Assembly: GCF_030815405.1 (NCBI RefSeq)
Contig: NZ_JAUSWX010000001.1
Location: 4,204,801-4,268,800, forward strand
DNA: 64,000 bases
Direction: 5' to 3'
Origin: Agromyces albus
GTDB taxonomy: Bacteria; Actinomycetota; Actinomycetes; Actinomycetales; Microbacteriaceae
This document shows positions 44,501-53,168 of this stretch, piece by piece. The position numbers and the translations under genes are program-made. The notes under the pieces were generated by a model. The model saw only the letters and a list, made by a program, of their open reading frames with translations, was not told the DNA's origin and did no database searches. The first letter of the stretch is position 1, and each line of letters begins with the position of its first letter.

Positions 44501-47500
44501 TGGAACGAGAACTACGGCGTCGGCGGTGCGCCCGGCGGTGCGAACTACTCCTTCACGGCTGAGGGCGGCAAGCTCATCGAGTTCCGCTACACGATCGCGA
44601 CCCACGTACTCGAGATCATCGTGACCGATCCGCCGCTCGCGGGCAGCGGGCAGTCGCGCGCGCACTGGGTGAGTGAAGACACGCTCGCGTGGCCCGCGGA
44701 ACTGCTGGGCGGGGCATCCGCTGCCTCGGCCACCTGGACCCTCGAGCACTCGGCCGACGCTGCGCTCGTCGCGGCCGACGGTGCCGTGAACGGTGGCGGC
44801 ACGCCCATCGAGCTCGCACTCGACCCGGCCGGCCTCACCGACGCGCAGCTCGCGAAGTTCCCGGCGCTCGAGGGGTTCCTCGCCCTGCACCCGGTCGGCG
44901 CCGACCGCGCGGCCGTACAGCAGCTGCTGACCGAGCAGCTGGCGGTGGCACAGTCGACGGATGGCGCGCTCAGCGCGTTCACCGGCGTGCAGGTGCCCGG
45001 CGTGCTCGACGACCTCTACGCCGAGGCGCTCGCCACGGCAACGCTCGGCGCGGACGTGACCGGGCTCGACTCGACCATCACGCTCTGGGCGCCCACCGCG
45101 CAGTCGGTCGCACTCGAGGTGTGGACGTCAGGTGGCGTCGGCGACCCGACCGTCATCCCGGCAGCATTCGACGCCGCCACCGGAACATGGAGCGTCGACG
45201 GCCCGTCGGTGGGCGACGAGTACCGCTGGTCGGTCGAGGTCTACGCCCCGACGACCGGCGCGATCGAGACGAACTCGGTCACCGATCCGTACTCCGTGGC
45301 CCTCACGACGAACTCGGCTCGCTCGGTCGTCGTGAACCTCGACGACGAGTCGCTCCGTCCTGCGGAATGGGAGCAGACGCCAGCGCCAGTCGTGGAGCGC
45401 GCGGTCGACCGTGCGATCTACGAGCTGCACGTGCGCGACTTCTCGATCACTGACGAGACCGTGCCAGAGGCGGAGCGCGGCACCTACCGTGCCTTCACTC
45501 GCGACTCGGCCGGCACCGCGCAGCTCGAGGAGCTCGCCGAGGCCGGAATCAACACCGTGCACCTGCTGCCGACGTTCGACATTGCGACGATCGAGGAGAA
45601 CCGCGCGGCGCAGGCCACTCCCGCCTGCGACCTGGCGAGCTTCGGCCCGGCATCAGCCGAGCAGCAGGCCTGCCTCGAGTCGATCCGCGATCTCGACGGC
45701 TTCAACTGGGGCTACGACCCGTTCCACTTCCAGGCGCCCGAGGGCTCCTACGCGGTGGATCCGAATGGCGGCGCCCGCGTCGCCGAGTTCAGGGAGATGG
45801 TCGGCGCGTTGCACGCGACGGGCCACCAGGTCGTGCTCGACGAGGTCTACAACCACACCGCGGCATCCGGTCAGGGTGAGAAGTCGGTGCTCGACAAGGT
45901 CGTGCCCGGCTACTACCAGCGCCTGAACGCCGTGGGCGGTGTCGAGACCTCGACGTGCTGCCAGAACATCGCGACCGAGCACGAGGTCGCCGAGAAGCTC
46001 ATGGTCGACTCCGTGGTGCTGTGGGCCAAGGAGTACAAGGTCGACGGCTTCCGCTTCGACCTCATGGGTCACCACTCGAAGGCGAACATGCTCGCGGTTC
46101 GGGCGGCGCTCGACGAACTCACGCTCGAGGACGACGGCGTCGACGGTTCGGCGGTGTACCTCTACGGCGAGGGCTGGAACTTCGGCGAGGTCGCGAACAA
46201 CGCGCTCTTCGAGCAGGCCACGCAGGGCCAGCTCGGTGGCACGGGCATCGGCACGTTCAACGACCGGCTCCGCGACGCGGTACACGGCGGCAGCCCGGTC
46301 GACGGCGCGTCGACGTTCGTGCAGGGCTACGGCACCGGACTCGCGACCGACCCGAACGGCGACCCGATCAACGGCACTCCCGAGCAGGCGCTCGCCGACC
46401 TCAGGCACCAGACCGACCTCGTCAAGCTCGGCCTCGCGGGCAACCTCCGCGCCTACGAGCTGACGGATGCCTCGGGCCAGGTCGTGCGCGGCGACGCGCT
46501 CGATTACCGGGGCTCGCCGGCCGGCTACGCCGACCAGCCCGACGAGGTCATCAACTATGTCGACGCCCACGACAACGAGACGCTCTACGACCTCTCGGTG
46601 TTCAAGCTCCCGACCGGCACCCCGATGGCCGACCGCGTGCGCATGAACACGCTGTCGCTCGCGACGGTGACCCTCTCGCAGTCGCCCTCGTTCTGGCACG
46701 CCGGCACCGAGCTGCTCCGCTCGAAGTCGCTCGACCGGAACAGCTACAACTCGGGCGACTGGTTCAACCGCATCGACTGGACGGGGCAGGAGTCGACGTT
46801 CGGCTCCGGCCTCCCGCCGGCGGCCGACAACGAGGGCAAGTGGCCGATCATGGCGCCGCTGCTCGCCGACCCCGCGCTGAAGCCGGCGGCTGCCGACATC
46901 GCAGCGGCAGAGGCATCCGCGCTCGACCTGCTGCGGGTGCGAGACGAAGTGGACCTGCTGCAGCTCGGCTCGGCGGCGCTCATCGACGAGAAGGTGTCGT
47001 TCCCGATCAGCGGACCGGATGCCACGCCTGGCCTCATCGTGATGCAGATCGACGACCTCGTGGGCGACGACGTCGACCCCCAGCTCGACGGTGCGCTCGT
47101 CGTGTTCAACGCCTCGCCCGAGGCGATCACCGAGACGGTCGGCGGCCTCGCCGGGCGCGAGTTCGCGCTCGCCGACGCGCTCTCGAACGGCGCCGACCCG
47201 GTCGTGAAGGCGACGGAGTGGGATGCCGCGACCGGCGCCCTCACCGTGCCCGCCCGCACCGCGGCGGTGCTCGTCGACGGACAGGAGCCCCCGGAGGTCG
47301 GAACCTCGGTCGTCGCCGTGCCGAACAAGGTCTTCGCGAAGGCCGGGTCGTCGGTGAAGCTCACGGGCCAGGTGACCGCCGCCGACGGGACATCCGCCGT
47401 GGGCACCCTCACCGTGCTCGACGGCGACAACGTCATCGCCACGACGCAGGTCGCGGCCGACGGCACGGGACGCTTCGACGTCAAGCTGCCGAAGCTCGGG

Positions 47501-47590
47501 GCCGGCATCCACGTGCTGACGGTCACGTTCGACGGCGGTGAGGGCTACGCCGACTCGCAATCGGCGCCCATCGTGATCGCGCTCTGGTAG
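41552..47590 (+). CDS. Secreted bifunctional alpha-amylase/pullulanase (GH13)
   Basis: This 2012-residue secreted enzyme hydrolyses starch, glycogen or pullulan. After a signal peptide (cut near residue 37) come an X25-like starch module (about 40-125), a GH13 alpha-amylase (about 150-640; Asp416 in GFRIDTAKH, Glu450 in MFGEVYD, Asp520 in GNHDMGR), two more X25-like modules (about 830-1025, each with a QSE/NSE-GC-GDW core), a pullulanase domain with FNWGYDPFHF and residues Asp1503, Glu1540 and Asp1674, and a C-terminal Ig-like domain. No LPXTG anchor is seen. ATG 41552 follows AGGAG. It handles both alpha-1,4 and alpha-1,6 bonds. Confidence 0.95.
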   Translation: MTQRGRARSWFALVVSGALAASAIAVIPGLAAAAEEPRTFALVGSLQSELGCPADWDPACAATELTATGTPGVFAADFTVPAGTWEYKVAVNDSWDEAYGLNGGGDNIPLTVAGDTPVRVVFDDTLKRVGLESTGIRTAYDEASDAALVSDPVRQPGSDETFYFVMTDRFENGDATNDQGGLTGDALTTGFDPTHKGFYNGGDLAGLRSQLDYIDGLGTSAIWLTPSFKNRPVQGEGANASAGYHGYWITDFTQIDPHLGTNAELEALIAEAHARDIKVYFDIITNHTADVIDYAEGQNSYIDKATEPYRDADGNVFDPADFADGSQPFPTLDAATSFPYTPVVAPEDTDLKVPDWLNDPTLYHNRGDSTWEGESVTLGDFVGLDDLMTEHPTVVNGFVDVYQQWVDLGIDGFRIDTAKHVNFEFWEQWSTQVLDYAHAAGKPDFFMFGEVYDADPVKLSPYVRNSDMNSVLDFTFQSQAVSFAAGNSAKGLQSLFAGDDYYTTPDSSATALPTFLGNHDMGRVGYFMNSTAEPLQRDELAHELMFLTRGQPVVYYGDEQGFAGIGGDQSARQTLFPTQVTEFQNQPLVTGETFGTGEHFATDAPLYGHIAELATLRETHPALETGAQVERYADSGAGVYAFSRVDRTEKTEYLVALNNSNAAKTVDVPTLTGDGAFQVLYGDGTAVTADAAGVASVTVPALGAVVWKADRPVSAPDAASAISVSVPVAGAGVTGVSAVAADVDDNTWQETSFAWRVAGSADWNSLGTAEDTSPRVFHDTAGLANGTLLEYRAVSTDAAGHRSAASTYASVGNAVNLVEEEEPEEPIELVTVPGSHNSEMGCAGDWTPGCDAAKLTLRADGIYAGTFDVPAGDYEYKVAINGSWDLNYGANGEPNGPNVSYSHAGGPITFYWNPNTKVVSSTAEGPTVTLPGSFQSEVGCPGDWQPECLASLMQDGDKDGVYTWSTTSIPDGSYEVKVAHGLNWNENYGVGGAPGGANYSFTAEGGKLIEFRYTIATHVLEIIVTDPPLAGSGQSRAHWVSEDTLAWPAELLGGASAASATWTLEHSADAALVAADGAVNGGGTPIELALDPAGLTDAQLAKFPALEGFLALHPVGADRAAVQQLLTEQLAVAQSTDGALSAFTGVQVPGVLDDLYAEALATATLGADVTGLDSTITLWAPTAQSVALEVWTSGGVGDPTVIPAAFDAATGTWSVDGPSVGDEYRWSVEVYAPTTGAIETNSVTDPYSVALTTNSARSVVVNLDDESLRPAEWEQTPAPVVERAVDRAIYELHVRDFSITDETVPEAERGTYRAFTRDSAGTAQLEELAEAGINTVHLLPTFDIATIEENRAAQATPACDLASFGPASAEQQACLESIRDLDGFNWGYDPFHFQAPEGSYAVDPNGGARVAEFREMVGALHATGHQVVLDEVYNHTAASGQGEKSVLDKVVPGYYQRLNAVGGVETSTCCQNIATEHEVAEKLMVDSVVLWAKEYKVDGFRFDLMGHHSKANMLAVRAALDELTLEDDGVDGSAVYLYGEGWNFGEVANNALFEQATQGQLGGTGIGTFNDRLRDAVHGGSPVDGASTFVQGYGTGLATDPNGDPINGTPEQALADLRHQTDLVKLGLAGNLRAYELTDASGQVVRGDALDYRGSPAGYADQPDEVINYVDAHDNETLYDLSVFKLPTGTPMADRVRMNTLSLATVTLSQSPSFWHAGTELLRSKSLDRNSYNSGDWFNRIDWTGQESTFGSGLPPAADNEGKWPIMAPLLADPALKPAAADIAAAEASALDLLRVRDEVDLLQLGSAALIDEKVSFPISGPDATPGLIVMQIDDLVGDDVDPQLDGALVVFNASPEAITETVGGLAGREFALADALSNGADPVVKATEWDAATGALTVPARTAAVLVDGQEPPEVGTSVVAVPNKVFAKAGSSVKLTGQVTAADGTSAVGTLTVLDGDNVIATTQVAADGTGRFDVKLPKLGAGIHVLTVTFDGGEGYADSQSAPIVIALW

Positions 47591-47598
47591 ACGCCTCC

Positions 47599-47633
47599 GG
47601 TGGTCGAGTAGCGCCCGGCGCTACTCGACCGCC
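47599..47633. terminator. Bidirectional terminator hairpin
   Basis: GGTGGTCGAGTAGCGCC (47599-47615) pairs with GGCGCTACTCGACCGCC (47617-47633) around one C, with a single wobble. It sits between convergent genes and includes the menC stop codon. The GGTCGAGTAGCG word resembles intergenic palindromes I recall from Microbacteriaceae. Confidence 0.8.
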
Positions 47634-48634
47634 GCGGCTGTCGCCCCAGCCGTCAGCACCGCGTGCGCCCGCCCGAGGCGATCGAGCCACCACTCGGTGC
47701 GCTCGGCGCTCGCGGCGTAGCGGTCGAGCAACTCGGGGTCGGGCAGGACCCGTCGTACCGCGATCGACCCGTCTTCGGGCAGGAGCGGCGAGTGCGTGAC
47801 ATCCGCCGACAGCAGTGACGCCGTGCCGAGCCCGCAGTCGAACTCGAGGTCGGGAACGGATGCCGCGAGCTGCGCCCCCATCGCGATGCCGACGCTCGTG
47901 TCGAGGGCGCTCGAGACCACGACGGGCAGGCCTGCGGACTCGACGATGTCGAGCGCTCGGCGGATTCCCCCGAGCGGCTGCGCCTTGATGACGAGCAGGT
48001 CGGCGGCGCCGAGGCGAGCGACCTCGAGCGGGTCGGCCGCGCGCCGCACGCTCTCGTCGGCCGCGATCGGGATGCCCATGTACTTCGTGCGCAAGCGGAT
48101 CTCGGCGAGCTCCTCGACGGTCTCGCACGGTTGCTCGACGTACTCGAGGTCGAACGGCGCGAGCGCGTGGATCGCGTGCTCGGCTTCGTCGACGTTCCAG
48201 CCGCCGTTCGCGTCGACGCGGATGCGGCCCTCGGGGCCGAGCGCCTCGCGAACGGCGCGAACCCGGGCGACATCCTGTGCGAGGGTCTGGTCGCTCGCGG
48301 CGACCTTCACCTTTGCGGTGCGGCAACCGGGGAAGCGCGCGAGCACGGCTGCGACGCTGTCGGGGTCGACCGCCGGCACGGTGGCGTTCACGGGAATGCG
48401 GTCGCGCAGGGTCGGCGGCGGCGCGTTCCATCCGTAGTCGATCGCCGCTTCGAGCCACGCGGATGCCTCGTCGTCGTCGTACTCGACGAAGGGCGAGAAC
48501 TCGGTCCAGCCCTCGGGGCCTTCGAGCAGCACCGCCTCGCGCACGTCGATGCCACGGAATCGCGTCACGAGCGGCAGCGCCACGACGCGCGCCGAGCCGA
48601 GCAGATGATCGAGGGTCGGAACGTCGTTGCTCAC
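47621..48634 (-). CDS. menC: o-Succinylbenzoate synthase
   Basis: This 337-residue enolase-superfamily enzyme dehydrates SHCHC to o-succinylbenzoate in menaquinone synthesis. The catalytic Lys pair is in KVKVA (about residues 109-113), metal ligands are Asp in DANGGW, Glu in VEQPCE and Asp in ADESVR, and the second Lys is in VIKAQPLGG. It is divergent from the menB-menE-menA-menD side by 140 bp. The GTG start at 48634 follows CAGACT by 6 nt. Confidence 0.95.
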   Translation of the reverse strand: MSNDVPTLDHLLGSARVVALPLVTRFRGIDVREAVLLEGPEGWTEFSPFVEYDDDEASAWLEAAIDYGWNAPPPTLRDRIPVNATVPAVDPDSVAAVLARFPGCRTAKVKVAASDQTLAQDVARVRAVREALGPEGRIRVDANGGWNVDEAEHAIHALAPFDLEYVEQPCETVEELAEIRLRTKYMGIPIAADESVRRAADPLEVARLGAADLLVIKAQPLGGIRRALDIVESAGLPVVVSSALDTSVGIAMGAQLAASVPDLEFDCGLGTASLLSADVTHSPLLPEDGSIAVRRVLPDPELLDRYAASAERTEWWLDRLGRAHAVLTAGATAAAVE

Positions 48635-48772
48635 GCGCCCAGTCTGTCACGCCGGGCGGATCGGCCCCGCGTGCGGAGGGCGCGGTGTGCGGAGGGCGCG
48701 GTGTCGGGCGGGCGCGGTGTCGGAACGCGCGCGCGCCGGTACCGGCGAACCGGTTGGCGGTAGGCTCGGGGC

Positions 48773-49051
48773 ATGGCAGGCGACGGCACGCACTCAACGA
48801 GCGCAGAGGCGACGGCTCGTGCGGCAGGCGTCGACGCACCCCGGTCCGAACTCGACCAGCTGCTCGGCGGCGAGATCGAGGCCGGCGAAGTGGCGCCCGA
48901 ATCGACACCGCGCAACATCGCCATCAGCGTCATCGGCGTGGCGATCATCATCGCAGCACTCATCCCGATCAGCGCCGCTGCGCTGTGGGTGGGCTCGCTC
49001 GTCATCGCGAGCACCGTGTCCTTCTTCGAGGCAGCGCCCACCGGTCTCTGA
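48773..49051 (+). CDS. Small single-pass or two-helix membrane protein
   Basis: This 92-residue hypothetical protein has an acidic Ala/Glu/Ser-rich N-terminus and one or two hydrophobic segments (about residues 49-85: IAISVIGVAIIIAALIPISAAALWVGSLVIAS). TAGGCT ends 6 nt before the ATG, a leaderless start. It lies just before menB, with 43 bp between, and may be carried by the same unit. No function is known. Confidence 0.6.
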   Translation: MAGDGTHSTSAEATARAAGVDAPRSELDQLLGGEIEAGEVAPESTPRNIAISVIGVAIIIAALIPISAAALWVGSLVIASTVSFFEAAPTGL

Positions 49052-49093
49052 ATCGCCGACGTCGCGAACGCTGCCGCGGAATAGGCTGGGCTC

Positions 49094-50004
<911 letters not shown>

Positions 50005-50017
<13 letters not shown>

Positions 50018-51195
50018 GCGCTCGGGGCAGCTGGCCCCTCCTCGCGGTGGCGTCCGATGACATTGCCGCGCTCACCGCGCAGTTGCGTGACGCCGTGCTG
50101 CTCGACGCCATGCCCGTGCTGCCGATGCCCCGCGAACGCGTTCCCGACGACCCGGTCGTCTCACTGGAGCCCGAGGGCATCGCGCTCGTCATCGAGACGA
50201 GCGGGTCGACGGCCTCGCCGAAGCGCGTCGCGCTCTCGTCCGAAGCACTGCGGTTGAGTGCACGCTCGGTGATGCGTGAGCTCGGCGGTCACGGGCAATG
50301 GCTGCTCGCTCTGCCGACGCACTACATCGCGGGCGCCCAGGTGCTGGTCCGGTCGATCATCGCTGGCACCGCTCCCATCGTGCTCGAGGGCGGGGGCTTC
50401 GATCCCGTCGCATTCGCCGCGGGATCCGCCCGACTCGACCCGACCGGCCTGCGCTTCACGTCGCTCGTGCCCGTACAGCTCGCGCGGCTCGTCGACGCCG
50501 CTGAGACCGACCCTGCCGTGGCGGAGGCGATGCGCTCCTACGACCGCATCCTCGTCGGCGGCCAGTCGGCGCCCACGGGCCTCGTCGAACGCGCGTGCGC
50601 CATGGGCGCGCTCGTCACGCGCACCTACGGCTCGACCGAGACGGCCGGCGGATGCGTCTACGACGGCCGGCCCCTCGAGGACGTCGGGTTGCGCATCGTC
50701 GACGGCGTCGTCGAGCTCTCGGGCCCGATGCTCGCAGAGGGGTATCTCGGCGACGCAGAGCTCACCGAGTCGGTGTTCACGACGGATGCCGCCGGCAGGC
50801 GCTGGTACCGCACCGGTGATCTCGGCTCGATCGACGACGACGACGGCCGCCTCCTGATCACCGGACGTGCCGACGACGTGATCATCTCCGGCGGCGTCAA
50901 GGTCGTGCTCGGCGAGGTCGAGCGTGCCGTGCGCGCTGTGCCGGGCTTCGAGCATGCCGTCGTGCTGCGGATCGAAGATCTGGAATGGGGTGAGCGAGCG
51001 GCGGTCGCGGCTCCTGGGACGGATGCCGCTGCGGCGTCCGATGCCCTCAGCACCCTCGCCGCCGCAACCGATGCCGCCGGCCTCCCGCCTGCCGCCCGCC
51101 CGGCCCGGCTCGTCGTCGTCGACGACGTGCCGAGCCTCGACTCGGGCAAGCCCGATCGCCAGGCCCTCGCGGTGCTCCTCGAGCGCGAGGGCTGA
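50005..51195 (+). CDS. menE: o-Succinylbenzoate--CoA ligase
   Basis: This 396-residue adenylate-forming enzyme activates o-succinylbenzoate with CoA. The P-loop-like motif is ETSGSTASPKRVALS (about residues 64-78), followed by GGQSAPTG, RTYGSTETAGG and YRTGDLGS. It is shorter than the typical 450-500 residues because the N-terminal subdomain is trimmed, which is common for actinobacterial MenE. It overlaps menB by 13 bp, so the pair is coupled. Confidence 0.94.
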
Positions 51196-51239
51196 CCCCG
51201 CGCCGCCGCCGCGGCGCCGCATCCGTCTAGCATGGTGGC

Positions 51240-52346
51240 GTGGCCCGCCCGAAACCCCAGAGATTGAACCCCGCCGACGAGCTCGCGAAGCGTGAGGCAG
51301 CTCGCGCGAAGAACGGCTCCGCCCCGAAAGCGGACGGCTCCGCCCCGAAAGCGGCGAACGGCTCCGCCAAGAAGGCGCAGAACCACTCTGCCCCGAAAGC
51401 AGCACCGCGCAGCCGGTCGGGCAACCCGGCGAAAGCCGCGCGCGGCAATCCCAAGCCGCCCCCGCGTCCGGCGACCGCGGCCGACTGGATCGCGGGAGCG
51501 CGCTTGCGCACCCTCCCGCTCGCGATCGCGCCGGTCGCGCTCGGCACGGGCGCCGGTGTCGTCGCGATCGCCGACGGGCCGTGGCATCCGGCTCGCGCCG
51601 TGCTCGCCCTCGTCGTCGCCCTCGCGCTGCAGATCGGCGTGAACTACGCGAACGACTACTCCGACGGGGTGCGCGGCACCGACGACCACCGCGTCGGGCC
51701 CGCACGGCTCACGGCCTCGGGCGCGGCGAAGCCGAGGCACGTGCTCGCCGTCGCGCTGAGCTTCTTTGCGCTCGCGGCGCTCGCCGGGCTCACCCTCACG
51801 ATCGTGACCGGCCAGTGGTGGCTGCTCGCGGTGGGTGCGGCGGCGATCGTCGCCGCGTGGTTCTACACGGGCGGGCGGCATCCGTATGGCTATTACGGCC
51901 TCGGCGAGTTGTTCGTCTTCGTCTTCTTCGGCCTCGTCGCCACCGCCGGCTCAGCATTCGTGCAGGCGCTCACCGTCAACCTCGAGGCCTGGCTCGGGGG
52001 AGTGGGCGTGGGCCTCATCGCGTGCGCCGTGCTCATGGCCAACAACCTGCGCGACGTCGTGCAAGACAAGGCGGCAGGCAAGCGCACCCTCGCGGTGCTC
52101 GTCGGCCCGCTCGCGGGGCGCATCCTCTTCACGATCTTCATGCTCGCGCCGTTCGGCATCGTCGTGTTCTGGGCGTTCCTGTACCCGACGGCCACCCTCG
52201 TGTTCTTCGCGCTGCTCGCGGCGCTGCCCGCGTGCGTGATCGTGCTTTGGGGCAAGACGCCGCGCGAACTGCTCACCGCGCTGCAGCTCGCGAGCCTCAC
52301 GGCGCTGCTCTACGGCGTCGGGCTAGGACTCGTCTTCGCGCTCTGA
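51240..52346 (+). CDS. menA: 1,4-Dihydroxy-2-naphthoate polyprenyltransferase
   Basis: This UbiA-family membrane prenyltransferase of 368 residues attaches the isoprenoid tail to form demethylmenaquinone. The catalytic Asp-rich motifs are NYANDYSDGVRGTDD (about residues 137-151) and NNLRDVVQDKAAGKRTLAV. Eight to nine helices follow. The first 75 residues form a Lys/Ala/Pro/Ser-rich extension with imperfect repeats of NGSAPKA, absent in common MenA proteins. GTG 51240 follows TAGCAT by 6 nt. It is 44 bp after menE and overlaps the convergent DUF4229 gene by 24 bp. Confidence 0.95.
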   Translation: MARPKPQRLNPADELAKREAARAKNGSAPKADGSAPKAANGSAKKAQNHSAPKAAPRSRSGNPAKAARGNPKPPPRPATAADWIAGARLRTLPLAIAPVALGTGAGVVAIADGPWHPARAVLALVVALALQIGVNYANDYSDGVRGTDDHRVGPARLTASGAAKPRHVLAVALSFFALAALAGLTLTIVTGQWWLLAVGAAAIVAAWFYTGGRHPYGYYGLGELFVFVFFGLVATAGSAFVQALTVNLEAWLGGVGVGLIACAVLMANNLRDVVQDKAAGKRTLAVLVGPLAGRILFTIFMLAPFGIVVFWAFLYPTATLVFFALLAALPACVIVLWGKTPRELLTALQLASLTALLYGVGLGLVFAL

Positions 52347-52634
52347 CCGCTGTGGCGCCGGCTGGCGAACGGATGCCTCGACCGCGGCATCCTCCGCGTC
52401 GTCATCGTCTCTCGTGACCGGCTGCTCACGGTGGCGCGCCCGGTAGAGGTCGCTCGAGATCGATTCGCGCGCGCCCCGCAGGAACAGCAGCGAGGCGCTG
52501 AGCCCGAAGACCGCCGCCACGACCGCGGCGATCCATGGGGTCACGCCGGCGAGGAGCAACGCTGCGAGCGGCACGGCGAACAGTGCGATGCGCAGCAGGG
52601 TGTACCAGATCCAGACGGGCACGGATTTCACCAT
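52323..52634 (-). CDS. DUF4229 membrane protein
   Basis: This 103-residue protein has two hydrophobic helices (WIWYTLLRIALFAVPLAALLLAG and PWIAAVVAAVFGLSASLLFL) and a charged C-terminal tail (RESISSDLYRARHREQ then Asp/Glu-rich), as in actinobacterial DUF4229 proteins. The ATG at 52634 is followed by GTG at 52631; TACACT ends 6 nt before that GTG, so the leaderless start may be the GTG. Its 3' end overlaps menA in antisense. No function is known. Confidence 0.8.
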   Translation of the reverse strand: MVKSVPVWIWYTLLRIALFAVPLAALLLAGVTPWIAAVVAAVFGLSASLLFLRGARESISSDLYRARHREQPVTRDDDDAEDAAVEASVRQPAPQRSEREDES

Positions 52635-52703
52635 GCCAGTGTAGGCGTGGCGCCTGTGGAGTCTCCCAGCCGTAGTGCAGCGCGACGCGCCTAGACTGTG
52701 GTC

Positions 52704-53168
52704 ATGGCCCGGCTGCTTTTCGGACTCGGCGTCGCCGCCGTGATCTTCATGGTCTACGCCGTCGCCGACTGCGCGTTCTTCGATCGCACGCGCATTCGCG
52801 GGCTCAGCCGGGGCTGGTGGATCGTCGTGATCCTGTTCGTGCCCGTCATCGGCGCGGTGCTGTGGTTCCTCATCGGGCGAGGTCGTGTCGGCAGAATCCC
52901 CGCCGGCCGCAGTCGCGAGGTCGCCCCCGACGACGACACCGACTTCCTGCGCCGTCTCCAGAACGACGCCGCGCAAGACGAGCGCATCCGCCGGCTCGAG
53001 CAGGAGCTCGCCGAGCTCGACGACGACTCCGGCGCGGCCGGCAAGGGCGGCGCGGGCGGTGCGGGCGCCACCGAGGCCGGCGACGACACGCTCGGCACCG
53101 AGAGCCAGCGCCCCGATACCCCAGAGACGCCGGGTGAGTCCGGCCCATCCGGTCGCCCGAATGGCTGA
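52704..53168 (+). CDS. PLD nuclease N-terminal (PLDc_N) domain membrane protein
   Basis: This 154-residue protein has two helices in the PLDc_N pattern ([58 protein letters not shown]), followed by a charged Asp/Glu/Gly-rich tail with a coiled segment ([14 protein letters not shown]). It lacks the catalytic HKD motif, so it is not a nuclease itself. TAGACT ends 6 nt before the ATG. The end overlaps menD by 8 bp, so they are co-translated. Confidence 0.88.
   Translation: MARLLFGLGVAAVIFMVYAVADCAFFDRTRIRGLSRGWWIVVILFVPVIGAVLWFLIGRGRVGRIPAGRSREVAPDDDTDFLRRLQNDAAQDERIRRLEQELAELDDDSGAAGKGGAGGAGATEAGDDTLGTESQRPDTPETPGESGPSGRPNG

Noticed and set aside
41546..44890. 1114-codon open frame on the minus strand
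   Set aside because: It is the antisense of the amylopullulanase; long shadows arise from the G/C-rich third codon position. The sequence is His/Arg/Gly/Glu-rich without any domain.
45653..47560. 635-codon open frame on the minus strand
   Set aside because: Also antisense to the pullulanase part, of shadow composition and without a ribosome site.
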